40,477 nucleotides of DNA from Lutibacter sp. (GTDB taxonomy: Bacteria > Bacteroidota > Bacteroidia > Flavobacteriales > Flavobacteriaceae). Shown here piece by piece: positions 33,360 to 40,477 of this stretch. The position numbers and the translations under genes are program-made. The DNA is taken from the NCBI GenBank assembly GCA_021647265.1, contig JAKIVA010000023.1, forward strand, positions 1 through 40,477. Reading direction: 5' to 3'. Numbering within the stretch: position 1 is the stretch's first letter; every line of letters begins with the position of its first letter. The notes beneath the pieces are model-generated. The model searched no databases, was not told where the DNA came from, and was given only the letters and a program-made list of their open reading frames with translations.

Positions 33360-33534
33360 ATAATGTACTAGTTTTAAAAAATTAATTTTTCTGATTGACT
33401 ATAATTAGTAATAATAAAGAACAACATCATGCTGAACCTGCTGCTGGCAGGTTCAGAGTGACGTACATTATGTTGGATTACGGATATTCAGTTAATTTTT
33501 ACTAAAACATAATTTTTTAAAACTAGTACATTAT
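33360..33534. repeat. 175-bp element with perfect 25-bp terminal inverted repeats
   Basis: Bases 33360-33384 (ATAATGTACTAGTTTTAAAA and on) are the exact complement of 33510-33534. The interior has a second hairpin, CTGAACCTGC / GCAGGTTCAG (33432-33441 / 33447-33456), loop TGCTG. No open reading frame. It looks like a MITE or other small palindromic element in the 345-bp gap between the divergent cytochrome and rocD genes. No obvious target duplication flanks it. Confidence 0.85.
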
Positions 33535-33573
33535 TATTACTATTTGATAAAATAGAAATCATAAAATATTTTG

Positions 33574-33581
33574 TAATTTTG
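33574..33581 (+). promoter_or_regulatory. Putative -7 box of rocD
   Basis: TAATTTTG matches the -7 consensus, with a 73-base leader before the ATG at 33655. The only upstream TTG (33544-33546) is 27 bases away, longer than usual. Confidence 0.4.
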
Positions 33582-33654
33582 TTGACCACTAGGATGATTT
33601 CTCTCCATAAGAAGGAATTGAAAGAAAATTCAATTTTAAAATATTTTTACAAGA

Positions 33655-34890
33655 ATGATTTCAGAAAAAATCTCATCAGAACAAGCAATTAGTTTAGAAG
33701 AAAAATATGGTGCTCATAATTACCATCCGCTGCCTGTAGTATTGAGTAGGGGAGAAGGAGTATATGTTTGGGATGTTGATGGTAAGCAGTATTATGATTT
33801 TTTATCGGCTTATTCAGCTGTTAATCAGGGGCATTGCCACCCTAAAATTATCAAAGCATTAACAAATCAGGCGCAAACCTTAACACTAACTTCCAGAGCT
33901 TTTTATAATGATATACTTGGTAAGTACGAAGAATATGTTACTCAATATTTTGGGTTTGATAAAGTATTACCTATGAATAGTGGAGCAGAAGCTGTTGAGA
34001 CAGCAATTAAGCTGTGTAGAAAATATGCATACGAAAAAAAGGGTATTGCTGAAAATAAAGCTGAAATAATTGTATGTAAAAATAACTTTCATGGAAGAAC
34101 AACAACTATAATTTCTTTTTCTAATGATGAAGATGCTCGTAAAAACTTTGGTCCTTATACCGCTGGGTTTATTAAAATAGAATATGATAATTTGGAAGCT
34201 TTAGAAACTGCATTAAAATCATCTCATACTATTGCAGGATTTTTGGTTGAGCCAATACAAGGTGAGGCTGGAGTTTATGTTCCTTCTGAAGGGTATTTAG
34301 CAAAAGCAAAAGCATTGTGTGAAAAATATGATGTTCTTTTTATTGCTGATGAAGTTCAAACAGGTATTGCAAGAACAGGAAAATTATTGGCAGTTGACTA
34401 TGAAAACGTAACACCAGATATTTTAATTTTAGGAAAAGCGTTGAGTGGAGGAGTTTACCCTGTATCAGCGGTACTGGCAAACAATACAATAATGAATGTT
34501 ATAAAACCTGGACAACACGGCTCTACCTTTGGCGGTAATCCTTTAGCTGCTACTGTTGCAATTGCAGCACTTGAAGTTATAAAAGAAGAAGATTTAGCTA
34601 GAAATGCAGCCCAATTAGGAAACTTATTTAGAAGTGAAATTCAGAAATTAGTTGATTCAAATAGTTTGATAAAGCAGGTGAGAGGAAAAGGCTTGTTAAA
34701 TGCAATAATTATTAACGATTCAGAAGATAGTTCTACAGCTTGGGATATTTGTTTAAAATTACGCGATAATGGTTTGTTAGCCAAGCCAACTCATGGAAAT
34801 ATTATACGTTTTGCTCCTCCTTTGGTTATGAATGAAGAACAACTATTAGATTGTGTTTCTATAATTAAGAAAACATTTAAAGAATTCTAA
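33655..34890 (+). CDS. rocD: Ornithine--oxo-acid aminotransferase
   Basis: PLP enzyme transferring the delta-amino group of ornithine to 2-oxoglutarate, giving glutamate semialdehyde in arginine/ornithine breakdown toward proline or glutamate. 411 residues. NSGAEAVETAIKL (108-120, PLP phosphate), FHGRTT (145-150), VEPIQGEAGVYVP (198-210), ADEVQTG (231-237), PLP lysine K261 in LGKALSGGVYPV and GSTFGGNPL. Monocistronic; 271 bp of non-coding sequence follow it. Confidence 0.94.
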   Translation: MISEKISSEQAISLEEKYGAHNYHPLPVVLSRGEGVYVWDVDGKQYYDFLSAYSAVNQGHCHPKIIKALTNQAQTLTLTSRAFYNDILGKYEEYVTQYFGFDKVLPMNSGAEAVETAIKLCRKYAYEKKGIAENKAEIIVCKNNFHGRTTTIISFSNDEDARKNFGPYTAGFIKIEYDNLEALETALKSSHTIAGFLVEPIQGEAGVYVPSEGYLAKAKALCEKYDVLFIADEVQTGIARTGKLLAVDYENVTPDILILGKALSGGVYPVSAVLANNTIMNVIKPGQHGSTFGGNPLAATVAIAALEVIKEEDLARNAAQLGNLFRSEIQKLVDSNSLIKQVRGKGLLNAIIINDSEDSSTAWDICLKLRDNGLLAKPTHGNIIRFAPPLVMNEEQLLDCVSIIKKTFKEF

Positions 34891-35016
34891 TTCTAAAAAA
34901 GACCGCTTTTAGCAGTTTTTACATATATGAAAATACTGTTACTAAAAAAAAATGCATTTCACCATAGGAAATTTGTTGTTAACTAAAATACATTTCGATA
35001 TACATTCTTAGAATTA

Positions 35017-35151
35017 TACTTTTGTACTTGTTAAATAAAGTTTGAAATAGCATTAACACAAGTTAAAATTTGTGGATTTTACCTCTAAATATTTTAAAAG
35101 AATGATGAAAAAGAAGGTAAGGGAAAAAAGCGGCTTTTAAGCCGCTTTTTT
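35017..35151 (+). ncRNA. Candidate small RNA transcript (promoter box to terminator)
   Basis: TACTTTTG at 35017-35024 is a good -7 box with no gene after it. About 100 bases on lies a strong terminator, so a transcript from about 35030 to 35151 (about 120 nt) would be well bounded. It contains only an 11-codon ORF (ATGATGAAAAAGAAGG onward). This is a guess from layout; no -33 TTG is visible. The rest of 34891-35016 holds only a weak hairpin after rocD (34904-34920). Confidence 0.25.
35124..35151. terminator. Strong bidirectional terminator
   Basis: Perfect palindrome AAGCGGCTT-TT-AAGCCGCTT inside longer A and T runs (35124-35136 / 35139-35151), working for the helicase gene on the minus strand and for anything read rightwards. 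Confidence 0.85.
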
Positions 35152-35161
35152 TATTATGATA

Positions 35162-36937
35162 TTATCTTTTTCTTCTTCTAGCACCTTTATCAGATGAACC
35201 AAAAGAACTTTTATTATTAGCACGTTTTCGTCCAAATTTGCTAAAATCTCCTTTTGAGTTTTTGTCTCTTCTTTTTCTATCTCCATCACTTCTTCTTCCG
35301 CCGCTTCTTCCAGATCGTTTTTTCTCTGTAATTTCAACATTTACATTTCTACCCTCAAAATCAACATCATTCTCCTTAAAAAGGGCAATTGTTTCATCGG
35401 TATAGTTTTTGTCTAACTCAAAAAACGAAAAAGTATCTAAGATTTCAATTTGTCCTATTTCAATATTTTTTGCAATTTGTTGTTCATTAATCAAACCAAT
35501 TAATCTGGCAGGATTTAATCTGTCTTTTCTACCAATATTGATAAAGAAACGAGACATGTTTTCATCATTTCTACGTTTTCCTCTGTTGTCTGAGCTACCT
35601 CTCATTTGATCGCTGTCATTTAAATCAGGCGCGTTTTGATAGTACGACAAAAATGTGTTGAATTCTAATGATACAAATCGTTTAATTAATTCTTCACGAT
35701 CTAAACCTTCTAACTTTTCGTAAATGGAAGGTAAAAAATCATTTATTTCTTTTTCGTTAATTTCAATATCATGAACTTTATCAATTAATTTTAATAACTG
35801 ATTTTGACAAATTTCTTTCCCTGTAGGGATTGGAGTACTAACAAAATTTTTGCCAATTAATTTTTCTATGGGACGTAATTTTCCTTTTTCACGGCCTGTA
35901 ACAATAGCTATAGAAATACCTTCTTTTCCCGCACGTCCTGTTCTACCACTACGATGCGTATAAGATTCAATTTGATCTGGTAGTTTGTGATTAATTACAT
36001 GTGTTAAATCGTTCACATCTAAACCTCTGGCAGCAACATCAGTTGCAACTAAAATCTGTAGGTGTTTTTTACGGAATTTATCCATAACTCCATCACGTTG
36101 TGCCTGAGATAAATCTCCGTGAAGTGAATCGGCATTATAGCCATCTTTTATTAATTTATCAGCTATTTCTTGTGTTTCTCTACGAGTTCTACAAAAAATA
36201 ATTCCATAAATATCAGGATTTACATCTGCTATTCTTTTTAAAGCAGCATATCTGTTTCTTTCTGAAACAACATAATATTGATGCGATACTTGATCAGCTC
36301 CTTTATTTTTTTTACCTGCAGTAATTTCTACAGGTTTATGCATATAGTTTTTAGCTATATTTTCAACTTCTTTTGGGAATGTTGCAGAAAATAATAATGT
36401 TTGTTTTTCTTTAGGTGTAACTGCTAAAATTTTATCTAGCTCGTCCTTAAAGCCCATATTTAACATTTCATCAGCTTCATCTAAAATTAACCATTTAACA
36501 TTTGAAAGCTTCAACTGTTTCCTGTTAATTAAATCAACAGTTCTACCTGGAGTACCCACTACAATGTGAACTCCTTTTTTAAGTTTTCTTATTTGCTCAT
36601 CAATATTAGTTCCGCCGTAAACTGCGGTAGTTCTAAAGCCATCAATATATTTTGAAAACTCAGCGATATTAGTTGCAATTTGCAATGCTAATTCACGAGT
36701 TGGAGATAAAATAATTGCTTGTGTATCTTTACTTTTTGTATCAATTTGTTCTAAAATGGGTAAACTAAAAGCTGCAGTTTTCCCTGTACCTGTTTGAGCA
36801 AATGCTTTTAAGTCCTCTTTTGAGGCTAAAACTTGAGGAATTGCTTTTAATTGAATTTCTGTAGGATTTTCGTATCCTAAATCGGTTAAGGCCTTAATAA
36901 TATTGCTATTAAGTCCTAGTTCTTTAAATGTCGACAT
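35162..36937 (-). CDS. DEAD-box ATP-dependent RNA helicase (DeaD/CsdA type)
   Basis: 591-residue helicase for remodelling mRNA and ribosome precursors, often cold-induced. Q motif (Gln29 in PTEIQLKAI), Walker A AQTGTGKT (47-54), PTRELA, GTPGR, LDEADEML, LLFSATFP, and HRSGRTGRAG are all intact. A DbpA-type RNA-binding domain follows at about 460-535 (FFINIGRKDRLNPARLIGLI), then a 50-residue Arg/Lys/Gly/Ser tail (GGRRSDGDRKRRDKN...). The tail is usual for this subfamily. Single gene with its own promoter and terminator. Confidence 0.95.
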   Translation of the reverse strand: MSTFKELGLNSNIIKALTDLGYENPTEIQLKAIPQVLASKEDLKAFAQTGTGKTAAFSLPILEQIDTKSKDTQAIILSPTRELALQIATNIAEFSKYIDGFRTTAVYGGTNIDEQIRKLKKGVHIVVGTPGRTVDLINRKQLKLSNVKWLILDEADEMLNMGFKDELDKILAVTPKEKQTLLFSATFPKEVENIAKNYMHKPVEITAGKKNKGADQVSHQYYVVSERNRYAALKRIADVNPDIYGIIFCRTRRETQEIADKLIKDGYNADSLHGDLSQAQRDGVMDKFRKKHLQILVATDVAARGLDVNDLTHVINHKLPDQIESYTHRSGRTGRAGKEGISIAIVTGREKGKLRPIEKLIGKNFVSTPIPTGKEICQNQLLKLIDKVHDIEINEKEINDFLPSIYEKLEGLDREELIKRFVSLEFNTFLSYYQNAPDLNDSDQMRGSSDNRGKRRNDENMSRFFINIGRKDRLNPARLIGLINEQQIAKNIEIGQIEILDTFSFFELDKNYTDETIALFKENDVDFEGRNVNVEITEKKRSGRSGGRRSDGDRKRRDKNSKGDFSKFGRKRANNKSSFGSSDKGARRRKR

Positions 36938-36991
36938 TCTGTATAAATTATTGATTTACAGACGCCCATCTATAAACCGGTTAAAAACGTG

Positions 36992-36999
36992 CAAAGGTA
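36992..36999 (-). promoter_or_regulatory. Putative -7 box of the helicase gene
   Basis: TACCTTTG on the minus strand; a TTG at 37017-37015 is 15 bases upstream. About 54 bases of leader precede the ATG, containing an imperfect CTGTA...TACAG hairpin. Confidence 0.5.
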
Positions 37000-37032
37000 C
37001 ACTTAAATTCAATACAAAGAAGAAAAAATGAT

Positions 37033-38418
37033 TTATTTTAATTTGTTTAATTCGAAGCTCAATTTATTTGAGTCTAAATACGTAAAGCCATTTTTAACGA
37101 TTCCTTTATTATTAACAATAATTATTCGTGGATATTTACTGGTTAAATAGTTATTGGCATAACTATCTTTGGTTAATTTAAATTGTTTTGTAGTATCTAA
37201 TAATTTTAAATGAGGTTCTGTTTTTATATTTTCTAAAGAAGGGCGCATATTAATGCCAATAAATAAAATATTTGGATATTTATTTTCCAAGTATTTGATT
37301 CTATTTACTAGATAATCTGAAGACATAAAATCTGTTGACCAAAAATAAATAACAGTATTGAATCCTTTTATAACATTGTTAATGGTGGTTTTAACATTGT
37401 TGATAGAAACAATTTCAAAATTATGAAGTGGTTTTCCGTTAGAAACAAATTCACTATCATTTACCAAACTTTTAACATGTTTAACAAAAGATGGATTGCT
37501 ACAATTTTCTAAGAAAATATCTAAAGCTTTATTATTAATACTACACGTAGACTTACTTTTGAAAAAATCATTTATTATAATTTTCTTCAGTAAGGTATTT
37601 TTGAAGTCTTCAGATTTAACATGCTTTATGGTAGCATTCAAAATATTGGCTGTAATGTTATTTTTAGTAGTGTCTTTTTCTTGCAATTGATAACTTAAGT
37701 TGTATAAATAGCTAATAATATAATTTTGATAAGGATAAAATGAGACCAATTTTTTTTCATTTAAGTCAATATTATTTCTGAAATTGTAAAAATTAGCAGA
37801 TATTTCAGGAAATCCATCTAAGTTATGAGCTCTTTTATAAAAATAAGGATAAATTTCCTTCAACCTGTACAAAGGAAAGTTAATTGCTGTAGTAGTTAAT
37901 TTTTTAAAGTCTTCAGAAATATGCGTTTGAGTGGTTGAAAAATCGTTATAAATTGTGAGTCTATTATTTAATAGTGAATCTATTTTTTTTTGAAAATCAG
38001 CTTCTGATAGACTGAAATATTTATACATTTCTTTTTCTTCTTTCCCATTTTGTAAAAAAAGATTGATTAAAAATTCATTTTTATCACTTCCTTTTCCGCT
38101 ATATACAAGTGATTCATCAAAATCCCAAGTATTTAATCTCACCAATACACTATCAGCAGGTTCTAAATAGATATATTGAAATTCATTGCCGTGTATAAAT
38201 GTATATAAACCTTCTTTCAATGATTCATACTTATTAAAAAAACGGTTGTTTTTATCAAGAGGTAATGTGTCAATTACTTTATTATCTTTTAAAAATAAAA
38301 CATAATTTGATTTAGGATTGATAATTTCTCCTCCAAAATAAATTTCAGAATTATATTTTTCAGTTGTTTTACAACTAAAGATTAAAATTAGTAATATAGT
38401 ACTTATAATATATTTCAT
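37033..38418 (-). CDS. Lipoprotein with thioredoxin-like (TlpA-type) domain lacking the CXXC
   Basis: 461 residues from the ATG at 38418 (MKYIISTILLILIFSCKTTE); the open frame begins ten codons earlier but the signal peptide starts here. Lipobox IFSC, Cys16. The N-terminal part looks like the DUF4369-type domain of Bacteroidetes TlpA proteins. The C-terminal thioredoxin fold spans about 330-460: VIYFWSTDFMSSDYLVNRIK replaces the usual FWATWCxxC, so both redox cysteines are gone, while the cis-Pro loop KYPRIIIVNNKGIV is kept. A redox role is unlikely; a binding role is possible. Not in an evident operon. Confidence 0.8.
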   Translation of the reverse strand: MKYIISTILLILIFSCKTTEKYNSEIYFGGEIINPKSNYVLFLKDNKVIDTLPLDKNNRFFNKYESLKEGLYTFIHGNEFQYIYLEPADSVLVRLNTWDFDESLVYSGKGSDKNEFLINLFLQNGKEEKEMYKYFSLSEADFQKKIDSLLNNRLTIYNDFSTTQTHISEDFKKLTTTAINFPLYRLKEIYPYFYKRAHNLDGFPEISANFYNFRNNIDLNEKKLVSFYPYQNYIISYLYNLSYQLQEKDTTKNNITANILNATIKHVKSEDFKNTLLKKIIINDFFKSKSTCSINNKALDIFLENCSNPSFVKHVKSLVNDSEFVSNGKPLHNFEIVSINNVKTTINNVIKGFNTVIYFWSTDFMSSDYLVNRIKYLENKYPNILFIGINMRPSLENIKTEPHLKLLDTTKQFKLTKDSYANNYLTSKYPRIIIVNNKGIVKNGFTYLDSNKLSFELNKLK

Positions 38419-38435
38419 TTGGAAACGAGTTGACA

Positions 38436-38443
38436 CAAAAATA
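38436..38443 (-). promoter_or_regulatory. Putative -7 box of the thioredoxin-fold lipoprotein gene
   Basis: TATTTTTG on the minus strand, ending 17 bases before the ATG at 38418, consistent with choosing that start. Confidence 0.4.
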
Positions 38444-38553
38444 CACACAACTTATACGTTAGCTTGTTAACGAGATGTTAAATATAAAAAAGGTATTTTA
38501 AAATAGGTGAGAATTAACTTTAAATTAAATATTTTTTAGTGAATCTAATTTAC

Positions 38554-38561
38554 TACTTTTG
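38554..38561 (+). promoter_or_regulatory. Putative -7 box of the ABC-F gene
   Basis: TACTTTTG matches the consensus, 24 bases before the ATG at 38586; no -33 TTG visible. Confidence 0.45.
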
Positions 38562-38585
38562 CAAAAATTTTAAATAAAATACAGC

Positions 38586-40211
38586 ATGCTTTCAGTATCA
38601 AATTTGTCTGTTCAATTCGGGAAACGGGTTTTGTTTGACGAAGTAAATACAAAATTTACACAAGGAAATTGTTACGGGATCATTGGAGCCAATGGTTCAG
38701 GGAAATCAACTTTTTTAAAAATTATTTCAGGTCAAATAGATCCAACATCTGGACAAATACATTTAGAACCAGGAAAACGTATGTCTGTTCTTTCACAAGA
38801 TCACTATGCTTTTGATAACTATCAGGTTTTAGATACTGTTATGTTGGGTAACAAAAAGTTATTTGATATTAAAAAAGAAATGGATGCTATTTACGCAAAA
38901 GAAGATTTTTCTGAAGAAGATGGTAATAAAGTAGGAGAATTGGGTGTAGAGTTTGAAGAAATGGGAGGTTGGAATGCTGAAAGTGAAGCGGCAACATTGT
39001 TATCTTCATTAGGAATAAAAGAAAATTTGCACTACACATTAATGAGTGAGTTAGATGGAAAGGCTAAGGTACGTGTATTACTAGCTCAAGCATTGTTTGG
39101 AAATCCAGATGTTTTAATTATGGATGAACCTACTAATGATTTAGATTTTGAAACTATTGGTTGGTTGGAGAATTTTTTGGCTAACTATGATAATACTGTA
39201 ATTGTAGTATCGCATGACCGTCACTTTTTAGATGCTGTTTGTACACATATTTCTGACATTGATTTTGGCAAAATTAATCACTTTTCAGGAAATTATACTT
39301 TTTGGTATGAATCTAGCCAGCTAGCAGCAAAACAACGTGCTCAGCAAAATAAAAAAGCAGAAGATAAAAAGAAAGAGTTAGAAGAGTTTATTCGTCGTTT
39401 TTCAGCCAACGTTGCAAAATCTAAACAAGCAACATCTCGTAAAAAAATGATTGAAAAATTAGATGTTAATCAAATAAAACCTTCAAGTCGAAGATATCCA
39501 GCAATTATTTTTGAACGTGAGAGAGAGGCCGGAGATCAAATTTTAAATGTTGAACATTTATCAAAATCAACTGACGAAGAAGTGTTATTTAAAGACATTC
39601 ACTTTAATTTAAATAAAGGAGATAAAGTAGTTTTAATTTCAAAAAATTCAAAAGCTGTAACTACGTTTTATGAGATTTTGAATGGGCATATAAAAGCCGA
39701 TGCAGGAAAATTTCAATGGGGTGTTACTACAAGCCAGTCATATTTACCCCTAGATAATGCGGCGTTTTTTAAAGATACTAATTTAAATTTGGTTGATTGG
39801 TTACGGCAATATGCTAAAACCGAAGAAGAACGTGAAGAAGTGTATTTAAGAGGATTTCTTGGGAAAATGATTTTTAGTGGAGAAGAAGCTCTAAAAAAAT
39901 GTAATGTACTATCTGGAGGAGAAAAAGTACGTTGTATGTTGTCAAGAATGATGATGATTAGAGCAAATGTTTTAATGTTGGATGAACCAACAAACCATTT
40001 AGATTTAGAGTCCATTCAAGCATTTAATAATTCATTAAAAAACTTTAAAGGAACGGTATTGTTTACTACTCATGACCACGAATTTGCCCATACCGTTGCG
40101 AATAGAATTATAGAAATAACTCCTAAAGGTGTAATAGATAGATATTCAACTTTTGATGAATACCTAGAAGATCCTAAACTTAAAGAACTGAGAAGCAAAA
40201 TGTATCAATAA
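38586..40211 (+). CDS. ABC-F family ATPase (YbiT-like)
   Basis: Soluble protein of two ABC ATPase domains, no membrane part; ABC-F proteins act on the ribosomal E site. 541 residues. NBD1: Walker A GANGSGKST (34-42), signature region altered to MSELDGKAKVRV (153-164), Walker B LIMDEPTNDLD and H-loop SHDRHF. Linker 244-300 is Lys/Arg-rich and helical. NBD2: the Walker A site is ISKNSKAVTT (351-360), lacking the glycine-lysine core; its signature LSGGEKVR (442-449) and Walker B LMLDEPTNHLD are normal. This pairing matches YbiT-like proteins of Bacteroidetes. A repeat copy begins at its stop codon. Confidence 0.93.
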   Translation: MLSVSNLSVQFGKRVLFDEVNTKFTQGNCYGIIGANGSGKSTFLKIISGQIDPTSGQIHLEPGKRMSVLSQDHYAFDNYQVLDTVMLGNKKLFDIKKEMDAIYAKEDFSEEDGNKVGELGVEFEEMGGWNAESEAATLLSSLGIKENLHYTLMSELDGKAKVRVLLAQALFGNPDVLIMDEPTNDLDFETIGWLENFLANYDNTVIVVSHDRHFLDAVCTHISDIDFGKINHFSGNYTFWYESSQLAAKQRAQQNKKAEDKKKELEEFIRRFSANVAKSKQATSRKKMIEKLDVNQIKPSSRRYPAIIFEREREAGDQILNVEHLSKSTDEEVLFKDIHFNLNKGDKVVLISKNSKAVTTFYEILNGHIKADAGKFQWGVTTSQSYLPLDNAAFFKDTNLNLVDWLRQYAKTEEEREEVYLRGFLGKMIFSGEEALKKCNVLSGGEKVRCMLSRMMMIRANVLMLDEPTNHLDLESIQAFNNSLKNFKGTVLFTTHDHEFAHTVANRIIEITPKGVIDRYSTFDEYLEDPKLKELRSKMYQ

Positions 40212-40347
40212 AAGAGGCCGTCTAATAGTGTGGTTCTGAGTGTAAATGAAGAATATTCTTAAAATTAGATAATCTGTATATCAAAATATTGAGATTTTTC
40301 ACTTTGTTCAAAATAACAAGTATAATTGCTATTTGAAACAGCCTTTT
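40211..40347. repeat. Palindromic-ended dispersed repeat, copy B (inverted relative to copy A)
   Basis: Begins AAGAGGCCGTCT at 40212 and ends about 40347 at AAACAGCC. Along its length it follows the reverse complement of copy A, sharing GTAAATGAAGAAT, TTCACTTTGTTCAAAAT and ACAAGTATAATTGCT. Its terminal repeats are more degenerate than those of copy A. Directly followed by the IS256-type end. Confidence 0.8.
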
Positions 40348-40350
40348 TTA

Positions 40351-40477
40351 TGACACTATCCTAAAAAGTGTGTAAGTTAAAATAACTTGGGTTAGATTTT
40401 TTAATTAAAGTCTGACCCTTTTGTCATATATTGTTAAGAACTGATTGAGAATAATCCCCCAATTTCTAATTGGCATA
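40351..40477 (-). mobile_element. End of an IS256-family insertion element
   Basis: The end sequence on the minus strand runs AACTTACACACTTTTTAGGA then TAGTGTCA, the form of IS256 terminal repeats, placed just beyond the stop codon of a transposase frame. The rest of the element is outside the window, and the outermost base is approximate. Confidence 0.6.
40405..40477 (-). CDS. IS256-family (Mutator-type) transposase, C-terminal end only
   Basis: The last 22 codons read MPIRNWGIILNQFLTIYDKR then VRL and TAA (40407-40405). The PIxNWxxxLxQ pattern is the usual end of IS256-family transposases. The Met at 40476 is not the start, merely in frame at the window edge. DDE catalytic residues lie outside the window. 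Confidence 0.6.
   Translation of the reverse strand, partial: MPIRNWGIILNQFLTIYDKRVRL

Noticed and set aside
33432..33456. GC-rich hairpin as the rocD or cytochrome terminator or as a tRNA-like fold
   Set aside because: It lacks a T-run and does not fit a cloverleaf; it lies inside the inverted-repeat element and is best seen as part of it.
35137..35340. A 67-codon charged minus-strand frame at the helicase C terminus
   Set aside because: It is an alternative frame of the Arg/Lys/Ser-rich helicase tail, where low-complexity codons leave other frames open.
40413..40476. A complete short peptide gene starting at the ATG at 40476
   Set aside because: The frame runs to the window edge and reads as the C-terminal end of an IS256-family transposase, so the ATG is an internal Met.
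1..40477. CRISPR arrays, rRNA, tRNA, phage or a known defence island
   Set aside because: No regular direct-repeat arrays, no conserved rRNA or tRNA stretches and no defence or phage protein families were found by eye on either strand.

Overview
The window is AT-rich chromosomal DNA of a member of the Bacteroidetes, most probably a marine or otherwise free-living Flavobacteriaceae bacterium. The evidence is: many start-proximal TAnnTTTG (-7) promoter boxes with few Shine-Dalgarno sequences; lineage-typical families (SusC-like N-terminal domain on a TonB receptor, OmpA proteins with PD40 and CarboxypepD_reg repeats, an rlmD / DUF6452-like / DUF6048-like cluster, a cyclophilin-FKBP fusion, a Bacteroidetes-type ABC-F protein with a degenerate second Walker A); and lipoproteins with MKK...SC signal peptides. 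No rRNA, tRNA, CRISPR array or phage genes were seen.

Layout. 1-2027 (minus): a FecCD-type metal-chelate permease cut by the window edge, then rdgB and rlmH upstream, all overlapping. 2103-6801 (plus): nadC, a YihY-family membrane protein and kdsB with overlapping ends, then hisS and folE, closed by a terminator. 6901-7682 (minus): a frameshifted CD225/dispanin-like gene followed by a DUF2752 gene. 7855-9455: an Smr-domain gene, a small lipoprotein gene and a single IS200-type element. 9551-12657: cysteine desulfurase and manA (plus) converging on murB (minus). 12799-16082 (minus): a LuxR-type regulator with a degenerate receiver domain and a FecA-like TonB receptor, each preceded by the same palindrome, so probably one iron- or metal-responsive unit. 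16173-22215: an aspartate-type aminotransferase, a two-DSG aspartyl protease with a PDZ domain, DUF1573 and valS. 22307-28752: an M14 carboxypeptidase, CsaA, an OmpA-family protein, a decayed TPR fragment, a cyclophilin-FKBP fusion and a 51-residue lipoprotein. 28802-33309 (minus): nucleoside phosphorylase, SUI1 factor, a small membrane protein, DUF6048-like, DUF6452-like, rlmD and a cytochrome c lipoprotein. 33655-40211: rocD, a DEAD-box helicase, a thioredoxin-fold lipoprotein without the CXXC, and an ABC-F ATPase.

Mobile and repeated DNA is the least ordinary content: an IS200-type element, the end of an IS256-type element at the right edge, two diverged inverted copies of a ~137-bp palindromic-ended repeat (18860-18999 and 40211-40347), and an unrelated 175-bp element with perfect 25-bp terminal inverted repeats (33360-33534). 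All of these sit in intergenic DNA, immediately after or before genes.

Most genes are housekeeping (NAD, tetrahydrofolate/GTP, LPS Kdo, peptidoglycan, tRNA charging, rRNA methylation, Fe-S supply). I see no convincing complete new system. The best candidates for a second look are the regulator/TonB-receptor pair with its shared operator, the short inverted-repeat elements, a possible small RNA before the helicase terminator, and the disrupted dispanin gene.
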